Origin: Phoronis australis
Taxonomy: Eukaryota > Phoronida > Phoronidae
Assembly: GCA_002633005.1 (NCBI GenBank)
Contig: NMRA01000303.1
Coordinates: 59,064-123,063, forward strand
DNA: 64,000 nt
Reading direction: 5' to 3'
Part shown: in pieces, positions 45,701 to 57,700 of the stretch
Layout of the letters: each line of letters starts with the position of its first letter
How positions within the stretch are numbered: the stretch's first letter is position 1
Made by a program: the position numbers and the translations under genes
Notes under the pieces: generated by a model
Database searches by the model: none
What the model saw: the letters and a program-made list of their open reading frames with translations, nothing else
Told to the model about the DNA's origin: nothing

Positions 45701-48700
45701 ACTAACCATAATTACAACAACAAAATATGTTGCAATGCAATAAACCTACAAAGGGGTCTCTTTACAATTGTCTCCTTACAATTATTACAATTATTGCCAT
45801 TTTCAAAAGGATACAAATCCCATGTTTTTCGGGGTACAGGCTTGCTGCTAGCACATACTTTCGATGTCATAAGATGGCAATGTCAAATAACACAAGCCAA
45901 CGTTTTCAGTAACGTTTTCGCATCGAAAAACATGACGAAACAACCAATTGCGGAAATGTCCCCAAGATGCAACCAGGCAAAAACAAAATACATGAAGAAT
46001 TGTTTGAAAATAATGTTTAACTTTTACACCATGTCAGTGTACACACCAACACTGACATTTAACTTTGAAGCACACTTGCAGTTTAACAGATATGTAAACA
46101 TAGACCTCATCAAAATATCACCATTTTTGTACTCTTCCAAGGAGATGGAGGGGTATCTGAGAAAAACATGGTTTGTACGCTTGTGAAAATTGTGATAACT
46201 GTGAATGGTCCCATACACCAAATGTCAAAAAAGCCAACTTATGATTTAGGCTACTAAGTTGCAAAGTATTGCTTCATTTTGATTTTGCTTTTGTCAGAAG
46301 AAATGCATCAAGTTGTGAAATGGAGTGAGTTGACCCTTCCAAGTTTTTAACGATTACTGTACTTTAAGTCAAGGATGGAGATAAAAGGCAGTACTTATTA
46401 TGGCTGAGCCTCAAACTAGTTTGAAGTAGCAAATTCTGGAGCTTCCAGCCACTGAAAAGCAAAACTTAATACTGCTAACAATACTGCTTACAATACTGCT
46501 GACAATACTGCTGACAACCTTACACCTGCTTTAAAATCTCACCAGTTATGGATGCTTAATGGTGGAAGAGTTGTATTTCATTATCTCGTAATGATTTACC
46601 ATTTCATTATCTCATAATGCTTTACCATTTCATTATCTCATAATGCTTTACCATTTCATTATCTCATAATGCTTTACCATTTCATTATCTCATAATGCTT
46701 TACCATTTCATTATCTCATAATGCTTTACCATTTCCATGTTCTGAACGGTAGCAAAAACCCGACATTCTCAACAATATCAGAAGTTATAGAAAACAAAAA
46801 GGGCAATTTTAGCGATGATATCTTTATCAGAAATTGACGATATTTTACTGCATTTTTCTAGCAGGGGTTGGTATGGTGGCAAATACATGCCCAACTCACC
46901 ACAGAGGTCAGAGACGTAGCAAAACTGTAGACCCTTGCCAGTCCGAAGTCGGCTAGTTTCAGCTGACCATTGCCAGTGATCAATATATTCTGAGGCTTGA
47001 GGTCACGATGAACCAGGCGATTGGAATGTAGGAAGTCGACGCCAACCAATAACTGTCGCATTAAGTCCTGTGGAAATATGAATATGATGAAGATTGTGTC
47101 CTCGTTACAACACATCCCAGAAAGGTTTCGTATCAATAACTGCGACGTCACTTTACGTCGGACGTTCTATGTTGAAATGTTCAACTTTGAACCAATATTT
47201 AAAGAATGAATTTTAACAACAGTTGCACACTTCAAATTGCCGAAAATATTGCAGTGCAATTTTGTTTCCCACATAGTGAGTCATAAAATGTAACTAAAAA
47301 CAGCTTACACGTATTTCCATTCAAACCAATCATATCCAGGTTTTGTTGTGTAATATTGATGGGTCAGTAGGAAGTTAAATAAAAACCTATCAACCAATAT
47401 CACACAATAAGTCAAGAACAATTGAATTGAAACTATCTTCACCTGGGTCAACACTGACGGCGTCGTAATGGAGAAACTCAAAATTAGGCGATATTTTAAA
47501 AATTTCAACAGCAGCATTTATGTCAGCTACATCACACAGCCAAGGGTCAGATACAACGTTGTCCGATTCACACCAAAACGCTGTTCGATTGTCACGCACA
47601 CGGACACTTGGAGCAGCTAAAATTTCAGACTCCTATTTAATTGAGACAAACAATTAGCCAAAACATAATCGAAGAGAAATGAAATTAAATGACTTCAACT
47701 GATGTACAGTGCTTATTGCATATTCTTAACCCCTCAGGAGCAGGCATATACCTACGCCTGGGTGTTGACCCTAATGAGTATGGTTATAAAATTAACATGC
47801 ACAGATCTAGACTCACAACTGAAACCATGTCAAACCCTACAATCGCTAGCATTAAAATGATACAAAATCATAAAAATGCTAATCCCAGTATACCGGTACA
47901 TGTAAACTGTAGCCATCAAACCACAATAAACGTGAAAAATAAGACAAGATCAAAATTTTGGGCATGACCCCATTAGGGGCATAACCCCATTAGGGGCATA
48001 TGTCATAGACAGCAGAGCACTGGTGAGTAAAGATAGCGTAAACACTTGCTGTGCAGGGAGATATCTCACCAAGACTTGAGTAATCATACTATTTCACCAG
48101 TGTCTTGCGTCTACGGCCCAGGTGAAAGGCCATTGAGTTGCCAGTGGCAACAAACAATGGTCAAGGTGGTATGACCACGTCAAACAAAGGATGAAATTAA
48201 AATAAATGTCGGATTCTAAACATAAAGAAAAGCCACAAGTGCAACTACTATTACAAACTGACAACACCAATAGGGAACCAAATTGGCATACTTCCCAAAA
48301 AGGTTTACTTACCTTCTGCCCAGCTAAACATTAGAGAGTGTATTGATTAGAAAACCAGCATGTGTAACTTCTTTTTGTTCGTGGTTCCCACTGTTTCATG
48401 GATTGCGCTTTCACTTTTCAAGAGTTTTCCAGTATTTTTTTCTTTTTCCACTAGTTGTTTCCCACAGACAATAAATAGTAATTTTAACGAATTGCACTCA
48501 TGCCAAGCATAACTGAATGCACGAACAACAGAATATGTTTAGTAAAATGAAGGATTTTTATTTGTTTTGTACAATTTGCCATGAGTTTTCCATTTTCTAT
48601 GCATTTTCCAAAGAAGGGAACTATTTTGTCATTTATCAGGTTCAATACACAGGAACCATGTAAAACACTGCAGCTACTTTCTGAAACAGTCCTTCAAGTG

Positions 48701-50532
48701 GTCTAGAGTGATAAACGAATGAGGCTATCTAAATTAAAGGAGAACACCTGCTTTTGGGAAATTCGTCAAATTCATTTATAAATATCAGGTACTTCAGTTG
48801 ATGTCTAAAAACCAAATTCAACAAAAATGACCTTTACGCAAGGCAGAAGCATGGCACTTAGTGAACTTCCCAAAATGTCAGTTGGTCCCCTTACCCCTGC
48901 AGATGCACAAAACAGTGCACAGAACATGAATAAATGCAACACAATCCTAGGTTTTGCAATCATCAACAAATCTACACCAATTTCTTTGAAAAAATGTCTA
49001 CATGTTATAAAACAAGAGCAACACAGAGTGTTGAAATGCGCCCATGAATGCACCGCAAACGGTGTGCTTCTAGTGGTGTTCATTTCTATCATAAAAATGG
49101 CCACTACATGGTGCAAAATACGTTGAGTCCATCCGAAAATGGAAACTTGCCATCGTTTCTTAATAGAAAGCTATTTCATAAAAATCCGTAAACGAACTTC
49201 AGAGAAACAGAGCAAAACGAAAAAAAAAATGAAATTCCCACTAGGGGGCACACTGTTCATCAGATAAGTCTCAAAAGTCGTCATCATCCGTTGTCAACTT
49301 CATATGAATACAATACTAAATTTAATAAACATCCTACAGAGTGTTTAGGAGATACCGACATGAGTACAAAAATGCCACTAGGAGACACCACAGTAGTCGA
49401 AGTCATCGGAAAATCATCGTCAAACATCCTCTGCATAGTAAGAACATACATGCCAATTTTCACAATCATCCTTCGAGTGGTTTGGTTGATAAGACGGGCA
49501 GACGCGAAAAAACAAATTCGAAAACAGTAAAAATAGCCACTAGGTGGTGCAAAGTACCTCAATTCAACCAAAAACCGGAATAGTGTCACCTCACTACTAG
49601 ATGACTAACTGCCAAATTTTATGAAAATCCGTCGAGGACCATTGAAGATACATAGGCAAACAGAAACACAAAAATTGCCACTAGGGGACACACCGGTAGT
49701 CCGAACTATCCGAAAGTCATCGTACTCTGTTTTCAACTTCATATAATTACGCCAGCAATATTCAATAAAGATCTTGAAGAGCGTTTAGGAGATACAGCTA
49801 TGGGCACAAAAATTAACAAAACTGCCACTAGGGGGCGCCACAGTAGTCAAACTCGTCATTAATCATCGTCAGCTGCCCTCTTCACAGTAAGAACATATAT
49901 GCCAATTCTCAAAATCATCCCTAGAGCAGTCTGATTGATAGAAGGGCGGATGCCAAAACAGACTCGAAAACTGTAAAAACGGCCACCAGGTGGCGCAAAA
50001 CACCTTGAATCCCTCCGAAAACGAGAGGATAGCGTCATCTCCCTAATATATGCCTCACTGCCAAATTTCATTAAAATCCATTGAGGACTTCCAAAGATAC
50101 AGAGGTAAGCGTAAAAAACTACAATTGCCACTAGGAGGCACACCTGTTGTCAAAGAGGTCCGAAATTCGTCGTCATCCATCGTCACCTTCATAGGAACCC
50201 AAATGCCAAATCGCACCAAGATCCTGTGAGGGGTTTAGGAGATACAGCTGCGAACACTGGACACCGGACTCCCAGACAGAGATGACGGCAATGTGCGATC
50301 ACCTATAAATATGTGGGCGCATAAAAATCTAATCAATTCTTTCTCAGAACAGCAGATGTCTGTGTTTACTGTTAAGAAGCAGTTGAGACTTACCTTTATC
50401 CTGTCAGGGCCCAGTCCAGGTGAAGGGGACTTTTCCAGGTATGCAGCTAGGTCCTGCTCCACGTGTTCAAACACAAGTGTCAGTATGGTACTGTCCTGAG
50501 CGTCCACGGGGCCAGGACAAATATCCAGCAGT
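42519..50532 (-). CDS. CDK4/6: Cyclin-dependent kinase 4/6 (5' end missing from window)
   Basis: This is a cyclin D-dependent kinase of the CDK4/6 class, which in animals phosphorylates retinoblastoma-family proteins in G1. In transcript order the exons are 50532-50394, 47067-46900, 45574-45414, 44666-44531 and 42713-42519. All are GT-AG with matching phases and give about 266 residues. Visible kinase motifs are the hinge [12 protein letters not shown], catalytic loop [21 protein letters not shown]-loop [14 protein letters not shown] with the activating Thr, and the C-lobe to ALSHRYF. The Ser after that Thr resembles vertebrate CDK6 more than CDK4. A serine-rich tail follows the kinase fold and ends DMSQIAT. 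The N-terminal exon (glycine loop, VAIK lysine, PSTAIRE-like helix) was not found between 50533 and 64000, so the first intron probably exceeds 13 kb. Confidence 0.95.
43105..43613. mobile_element. hAT-like MITE with 6-bp target duplication
   Basis: The ends CAGGGCTTGGAAT and ATTCCAAGCCCTG are inverted, with extra palindromic GCGGAAA sequence at the right end. AAACAG directly repeats at 43099-43104 and 43614-43619. It lies between the CDK4/6 stop exon and the next exon upstream, that is, in an intron. The overlapping minus-strand open frames inside it have no recognisable domain. Confidence 0.72.
43771..44114. repeat. 40-bp tandem repeat, 8.6 copies, with 80-bp higher-order pattern
   Basis: The unit is acatggttctgtgttgagaa + atcaaccacgacaccgcaaa. 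After the first copy, ttct and ttgt versions alternate strictly, so the real repeating unit is 80 bp. Confidence 0.95.
44495..44517. repeat. Poly-C tract with an N
   Basis: C11-N-C11 lies 14 bp beyond the 3' side of a CDK4/6 exon. The N marks an unresolved base. Confidence 0.9.
44531..44666 (-). CDS. CDK4/6: CDK4/6 exon: C-lobe
   Basis: It encodes (E)[13 protein letters not shown] through [13 protein letters not shown], starting after ctttccaacag and ending before gtgaat. It begins with one base, completing the codon split from the previous exon. Confidence 0.92.
45414..45574 (-). CDS. CDK4/6: CDK4/6 exon: APE motif and C-lobe
   Basis: It encodes [20 protein letters not shown], then [13 protein letters not shown] and [13 protein letters not shown] plus two bases. 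The acceptor is ctttgttgag and the donor is GA/gtaaga. YATPVDIWS and the following segment are diagnostic of the CDK4/6 class. Confidence 0.94.
46469..46516. repeat. 12-bp tandem repeat, 4 copies
   Basis: Repeats of aatactgctgac with one- or two-base variants. Confidence 0.8.
46573..46738. repeat. 26-bp tandem repeat, about 6 copies
   Basis: The unit is ccatttcattatctcataat + gcttta. It lies in a CDK4/6 intron. Confidence 0.92.
46900..47067 (-). CDS. CDK4/6: CDK4/6 exon: catalytic and activation loops
   Basis: 56 codons, phase 0 at both ends, after atttccacag and before gtgagt. It contains the HRDLKPQN catalytic loop, the DFG motif and the T-loop Thr (SLTSV). Confidence 0.95.
47443..47616 (-). 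CDS. Exon-like segment inside CDK4/6 intron, unrecognised
   Basis: A 174-bp segment lies between an acceptor (aaattttag) and a donor (CCAG/gtgaag). It is open throughout: [20 protein letters not shown]... to DAVSVDPG. It is phase 1 at both ends, whereas the flanking CDK4/6 junction is phase 0, so it cannot be a simple cassette of the kinase. It may be an exon of a nested gene or transposon, or chance. Confidence 0.3.
47617..49011. other. CDK4/6 intron sequence
   Basis: No coding signal. There is a short duplication (accccattaggggcat) at 47967-48000. Confidence 0.5.
49012..50328 (+). repeat. Family A repeat copy with CTCF-like motif array, in CDK4/6 intron
   Basis: It begins acaagagcaac...gttgaaatgcgccca and ends tataaatatgtgggcgcat, so the ends share an inverted ATGCGCCCA/TGGGCGCAT. 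Inside are about 150-bp modules, each with a CCACTAGG-type motif. Motif starts are 49238, 49375, 49537, 49678, 49825, 49983 and 50128. The sites at 49825 (CCACTAGGGGGCGC) and 49983 (CCACCAGGTGGCGC) match the vertebrate CTCF core CCASYAGRKGGCRS fully. The copy ends 66 bp from a CDK4/6 exon. Confidence 0.8.
50394..50532 (-). CDS. CDK4/6: CDK4/6 exon: hinge region
   Basis: It encodes [20 protein letters not shown] and [14 protein letters not shown], ending DRIK in phase 0 before a gtaagt donor. It begins with one base of a split codon after attttag. This is the exon that follows the N-lobe exon in CDK4/6 genes. Confidence 0.93.
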
Positions 50533-53500
50533 CTAAAATTTAGTGCATGGTGTCCTGTTATAAGTAGTCAAAGTTTAGTAACTACTAGCTCAATCAAATT
50601 GGCATAAAATTTTTTTCAAGACCTTAAAAGTGTGATTCCCCAAAACGAGCTCTCCTGAGCTGTGAGATATGGAAACTAAGCTGCACCACAAATTGTAAAG
50701 AAAAGAGAGGAAAGACAAACATTCTCTCAGTCAGTGAAAACTTTTGAGCACAGTGCACACTCATTTTCACTGGCTTTGCAAGAAAAATACTGTTTATTGT
50801 ACTGATTGAAAGCATTATCCAAAACTTATCTCTCCAGTTTTGCAGCCCGCGATTTCTTGATTTGTGAATACTCATTTCACTATTTTAGTTTTATTAATAA
50901 ATTTCCTCAATCCCAAACTGCAAGCAGGGTTTTCCTGTATTGTTGCAAGGGGAAAATCTGAATCAAACACTCATGTGCTGGTTATAAGATTGATGTACCT
51001 TAAAGCAGACACTGCATATTACAGCACTCATTCTCTGGCGTCTAGGTTAATAAATGTTAACACAAGCTTTGCCCTAGGATCAAATTTATTATTAATGTGA
51101 TATTGTGTCTGTCCCTACCAAAAATAAACTGACCTCTTACTTCAACCACAGATTATAGACAACAGCTTGTTAACTCCAACATTTTCTTGTGTAATATCCT
51201 AGAGGAGGCGCCACTGTCTAAACATAAACTCAGCTTCCGGTTTGTGTACAGTGACAGGAAATTCTTGAATCTATTTTACTGTCCAGTACAATGAAAAAAA
51301 TAATAATTTCGGCATTGAAATGCTTGTCACAGTCTTCCAACAGTAGAACTCCTTGTATCGTGAGTACTTCGGGCAATATGCTACCCAACCACAAAACAGT
51401 CGACCATGATTAGCAGACAACATATTTAACAGAAGTAAAACGTGCTGGTGTAGCTAGCGAATAGTGACGTCACGGCTTATGAGTGAGATCACAAACTTCG
51501 TCCTTTGAAAATATACAGAGTTGGCGGTCCATGTACTACGGCATGTGCTTCAACAAGCAAGGATCGGACTTTTCAGTAGGTGTACAACTTGCATGAAATG
51601 TTTATTGACAACCATACATCCTGTTTTAGGGCGTTAACAATGAGGGTACATGCATATAGAGGGTAGGTTGCAAAGTGACTGTTTGTTACCCCCCCAGGCT
51701 GAACGCAAGGACTAGTATAGAATAAACTCTGGAGTAAGTAAACACATAGTGCAGGAACTGATGGAAACACAACAGAATCACGACATGGACGCCTGCATTA
51801 CTGCAAACAACAGTGTCAACTAAAACACAGAAGCCTGCTTTGCACTATTTTGGCCGACACTTTCACAAAATCGTATTAGCAGCAGGCAAAATTAAATATT
51901 GAATCCTCTATTACGAATTCCTCATTACAGACAGTCGATTGATTATAAAAGATTCACATATACCATAATCGTTCGGGTTAACGCCCTGGGCGGTTAAATT
52001 GGCGAATCCAAAAAATCGGGGGAGGGCGGTTAACCGAGCAGTGGGCGGTTAAATCGAAAATCCACCTAAAGCAGGGGATGGGCGGTTAACCGAACATGGG
52101 CGCTTATTACGACAGACAACTGCCCTGGGCGGTTAATCTTACCTGGCGATCTAAATCCCGACACGACAATCATACTCGGAACGCGTAGCCCTTTTCAAAG
52201 AGCTTTATCGTCACGTCGCCAAATGACTGTGAAAACATCATAACAGCGGATGATCCCAACAAAGGTTCTCTTGTCCTCAGATTAGTCATTCACTATTAAA
52301 TTTACAAAATTGCTGAGTAATAGCCCCGTGCCGTCCTGCGGTGCGCAGACGACCAGTGACATCGCAGCCTCCACTAGAATTAAAACTGTTTCAAGATGTG
52401 ACCCTGCTTAAGTGCGCGCGTGCAAGCTTCACGTGTTGCAGAGGTCAGACATCAAATTTATGGTTACAGTCTCGTACTATATGTAGCTGTCAAGTTCTGA
52501 GTCAGAGAGCAGTTTTAAAATTGGTTGTAATAAAAGTTTGAAAAACTTAACTCTGCTGTTTTTTTGTGTTTGGGATGTTATAGTCGACACTCCGTGACTC
52601 AATGACATTTTCAGCGTATGGTTCTGCGGCTAGCTGTCTTATCTCGACAGCCCGGCATTGCTCTCTTGCCGTTGCGCCAAACATGCTATGCAAAGAAGTA
52701 AGACAAGGATCGGGGGTGGTCGAGCTAGTCGTCGATCAAGAATAAAATTTCAAGCAACTGCATAAATATGTTACAAAATGTCAGAAAACAGCAATGTTTC
52801 AATTCATTATTCTAAACGATCACCTTACCAAACTTCGTGGTGGAAAAACATTTATTTTTCATGCAAGATGTCCAGATTATCCTATTTATATCACTTGTAA
52901 TATCGCACTGCGGCACTGTTCGGTCCCGCTGTTATCGCGCAATGTCTCAGTCGGCTGACAATCGTGACTTGGAAATGCCGTCAAGTAATATAACGGCCTC
53001 TTTCAATATGCATCTCGTTTTTTATGGCCAAAGATAGTGGCGGTATTCAGCACGCACGTAGGGCCTACGTGTGAGTCACCTGTCAATCACATGTTGGTGT
53101 CAAGGTAACATGCACTCCAAAGTGTGGGAACTTGCGCACGTGCACCACTACAAATCAGTCACACATAGCGACAGTCCGAAGTAACAAAAACGGGCGTGAC
53201 TGTGCTTTTAAGCTGTTGTTACGAAAGACCCAGTTCTTTACGATATTCCTCCGTTGCCAATGTTCCCCAAAACTGCGATGTCAAGTCTATTGCCATATTT
53301 CCCGGCTGGATGCTCCCTAAGCCCATCCCTGTAACTAGCTGTGTGAATCTCCTACCCACTATCGTCAAGCAGTCTACGTCGTAGATATTTCAGACTCGAA
53401 TGGTAAGAATTTTTGTTCAGGCTGAAAATGGCCAATGTATAAACAAAATTATTCTGGATGGCTAAAAAGGGATGTGGAAACGATAATTCACACAGTCACG

Positions 53501-54215
53501 CTTACGTGGGGGCTGACGCAAGAAATAGTAAAGAACAGCCAGCGACATTAGTTAAATCTGCTAACCAGTTTGACTGAGATGCAATAAGCGAAAAACAAAA
53601 TTTGACTAGCCGTTTTTTATTACTTCAAGATCATACACAAACATACATTATTGCCAACGTTTGAATTCAGAAATCGACAGGCAGCAACGAAATCGGTAAC
53701 CCAGTAAGGCACTTGTACTGTCCCTTCGGTCGCCCCACATCCTCTATAACCCGGCAGTTATATTCATCAAAATATTGAGAATTTGACATCTTTCCGTGAG
53801 TTGTGAGATTTGTTCAAAATACGAGAGCTTCCCACCTTAATAGAATTTGGAGGGTTGGCAAAACCATTGTCACATTTCTCTGGCCTGATTTTTTCGAATA
53901 TATGTTTTATCTAGTGCACTGCAGACGGAAACTCAGCGCGGCAGACAAAGTCGCTGAAAGCGGAGGTTTTGACGCCGGCGGCGTTCTTAAACTTTGCAAA
54001 CAAGGGAAGAAAATAAAGTGACAAAAAGGTTCAAGTATTATATTTTGAAGTGAGTTCATGACCCAAGACAATAACTCGTTACCTGTATTGTAATTCAGAT
54101 TGCTAAACCACCGTCTCGGAGTCCCGGCGTCGTTGCACTCATTGTGATCGTCGATCTTTTTCTAAAAGACGGGGAATCGCGCATTTCCTTAACACTAGGG
54201 GCTAAATCTTCATTC
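50533..54215. other. Probable CDK4/6 first-intron sequence
   Basis: Apart from a family B MITE at 51963 I see no element and no exon resembling a kinase N-lobe on the minus strand. Confidence 0.45.
51963..52112. mobile_element. Family B MITE copy
   Basis: It starts ccataatcgttcgggttaac and carries the gggcggttaaccga phrases, but lacks the second inverted end. Confidence 0.65.
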
Positions 54216-54382
54216 TTTAAAAGTCGGGGATGGGCGCTTAACCGAGAGGTGGGCGCTTAACTGGAAATCTTCAAAAATCGCAGGGGGGCGCTTAACTGAG
54301 CAGTGGGCGGTTAAATCGAAATTCACCTAAAGTAGGGGGTGGGCGGTTAACTGAGCATGGGCGTTAACCCGAACGATTACGG
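54216..54382. mobile_element. Family B MITE copy
   Basis: It carries repeated gggcgcttaac / gggcggttaa phrases and ends gttaacccgaacgattacgg, followed by TA. The left terminus is degenerate. Confidence 0.65.
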
Positions 54383-54796
54383 TAATTACATGGCCACCCG
54401 CTTAATACAAATTTATTGTAGGTTAAGAGTTCAAATTTGATATGCGCATACCACGAGCCTGACATAGTATCAAGATATAAGGGCTGCTTATTCTTAACAA
54501 CATTTCCAGTTACCATACTCGGATTCATCAATTGTGCTCTCCTCGTTAAGAACACACAAGACAACTTTCATGAAGATCTACCAAGAAACTTAGTACACAC
54601 TACGGCAGATGCAATGACAATTTGCCACTAGGGGGCGATACAGAAATCACATCTGTCCAAAAATCAAGACCGCTCATACTTTCCTCACCAGGAACACACA
54701 ATGCTAAATTTGATAATGACCCATCAAGGCATTTTGGTAGATGTTGATACAAAGGAAAAGAAAACCCAAGTTGCCACGAGACCACCACCGCAGTCA

Positions 54797-57700
54797 GGGC
54801 CCGGTCTCCAATCTCCGTACTCAGACTCGAATCATACTCAAACTCACACTTCATACTCAACTCGAGTACAGACTCACCTTTGGTGTATTCAATGTCATAC
54901 TCGAAAAATCTGTACTCGAACTTTCGAGCACGTACTCAGTTTTCGAGTGTACTCGAACTGAAGTGTATCTCATCTATATTTCGATTACGATTTTGAGTAA
55001 AAATTTGGAGTCTATGCTCAAATTTCAAGTTTGGTATGGCAGTGTGCTTGAAATCGTACTCGAAAATAAATACGAGCCAGAGAACAAAATATCGAAAGGG
55101 AACCAAGAAATACAGCAAATCTAAAAAATAAGTCCTCTTACCGTATCTCAGCAATTCAATTTCAGTTCAGAGATAATAGTTTTCATCTTAAATCTTCTTA
55201 TTCTTCACCTTATTAACCCGCCGTATCACTGTATGTTATGGCCGCCATTCTACCTCTACAATTCCTGGCAACAGGCGCATTATAATCCCTTGTCGGCGAG
55301 TCATAACAAGCGTCGAAAGCAGTTGTGGGAAAAGTCGTGTGAAAAGTTTGTGCTGCCCTTATTTCGGTATGTGTGCCTACGTTTTGTAGGGTTTCCAAAA
55401 GACGAGGAGGGGAGGGAAGTTAAAAAAAATTTGCTTCCCTATCAGGTACATTTCTCATCATAACTTAGTCATCTATAATTCCTCAATCCCCAAATGGAAT
55501 TCCAGATTTTGTTTGCCTATTTCTAAGTAGACGTCTCGTCCCGTTCACTGCCACTGGTGAACTCCGAATGCCTGCACAAGTATTGTTTTTTAACTCACGT
55601 GCCAAATGTCAACTCACTTGTTACATCCCGGTAAAATACAAAGATACAGTATCAAAGTTTGACATCAGCGTAGGCCTACACAGCAATGGGTTTTGTGTCA
55701 AGACTAAATTAGCAACAGAGATGTGATGTGATAAGCTGTTACAAATTTCTTAAGACATTTTTGGGACTAGGTGAGGAATTCAAGAAGTAAAGCTTAGTAA
55801 TTGCCCAATGTATCAAAGAAATGGCATAAGAATATTTATTGAAACTAAACAAGAGCAACGAAGAGCGTTGAAATGCGCCCACAATTGCACCGTATACGGT
55901 ATCCTTCTAGGGTTGTTTATTGGTACCATAAAGTGGCCAGTAGAGGGCATATATGTAGTATGTTGTACTTTGCAAAATGGAAAGGGATGGTCATTGTCTC
56001 CTCAATAGGCCAGGGGCAAAATGTGAGTATCTTCATAATACAAGCACATCCTATACATCAGTTGCTTAAAGCACCACAGGAACATAGAATTAAAAAAAAC
56101 AAATTTATCAACATACGAGATTAGCACAGCATTAGAATGCCAGAAACCAATTTCTACTTGGAACTTTTCCTTCATAGTCACGAAGAAACACAAAGTATAC
56201 ACCTGAAGACCTATGAAAATACAGAGGTCAATGTAAAATACTAAAATTGCCACTAGAAGCATACCGGTAGTCAGAATCATCCTTAAGTCGTCATCGTCCA
56301 TTGTCAACATCACATAAAAACACTTGCTAAATTTAGTAAAGATCCTGCAAACGGTTTGGGAGATACAGCCATGGGCGCAAAAAAAACTGCCACTAAGAGG
56401 CGCCACAGTAATCAAAGTCATGGGAAATTCAGCGTCAATCGTCCTCATCATAGTAAGAACATACATGCCAATTTTCACAATCATACTTATAGCGGTTTGG
56501 TTGATAGAGGGGTGGACGCCAAAAAACAGACACAAAAACAGTAAAAATGGCCACTGGGTGTCGCAAACTAGGTCGAATCCATCCGAAAACGGGAGGATAG
56601 CGTCATCGCACTAATAGGTGCCAACATACCAAATTTCATGAAAATCCGTTAAGGACTTGTGAAGATACAGAGGTAAACGTAAAAAAAAAAATTGCCACTA
56701 GGGGGCACACTGGTAGGCGGATCCGTCCAAAAGTCGTCATCTTCTGTTTTTAACATCATATAAATACACTTACACAACTTCGTAAGGATCCTGAGAACGG
56801 TTTAGGAGATACAGCCATAGGCGCAAAATAAACAAAACTGCCACTAGGAGGCGCCACAGTAGCCCAACTCGTCGGAAAATCATCGTCAATCGTCCTCTAC
56901 ATAGTAAGCGTATACATGCCAATTTTCACAATCATCCTTTGAGCAGTTTGGTGGATAGAGGGGTGGACGCACAAAAACAGACTCGAAAACACTAAAAATG
57001 GCCACTAGGTGACGCAAACTATGTCGAATCCATCTGAAAACAAGAGGATAGCGTCATCTCACTAATAGGTGCCTACATACCAAATTTCATGAAAATCCGT
57101 TCAGGACTTTTGAAGATACAAAGGTACGCGTAAAAAAATAAAATTGCCACTAGGGGGCACACCGGTAGTCGGATCCGTCCAAAAGTCGTTATCTTCTGTT
57201 GTTAACATCATATAAATACACTTGCACAATTTCATAAAGATCCTGCAAACGGTTTAGGAGATACAGCCATAGGCGCAAAAAAAAACTGCCACTAGGAGGC
57301 GCCACAGTAGTCCAAATCGTGGGAAAATCATCGTCAACCGTCCTCTACATAGTAAGCATATACATGCCAATTTTCACAATCATCCTTTGAGCGGTTTGGC
57401 TGATAGAGGGGTGGACGCACAAAAACAGACTCGAAAACACTAAAAATGGCCACTAGGTGGCGCAAACTATGTCGAATCCATCCGAAAATGGGAGGATAGC
57501 GTCATCTCACTAATAGGTGCCTACATACCAAATTTCATGAAAATCCGTTCAGGACTTTTGAAGATACAAAGGTAAGCGTAAAAAAATAAAATTGCCACTA
57601 GGGGGCACACCAGTAGTGGGATCCGTCCGAAAGTTCGTACATGCCGTCCCATTCATGAATGGAACATATGTGCCAAATTTCATGAACGCATGTCAAAGGG

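Noticed and set aside
48805-49589. Several overlapping 60-100 residue ORFs on both strands
   Set aside because: They run through the family A repeat and recur at other copies. They have no domain and decay differently in each copy.
56002-56535. 177-residue minus-strand ORF with hydrophobic stretches
   Set aside because: It is antisense to the family A repeat; the equivalent frame at 63796-63993 is the same repeat.
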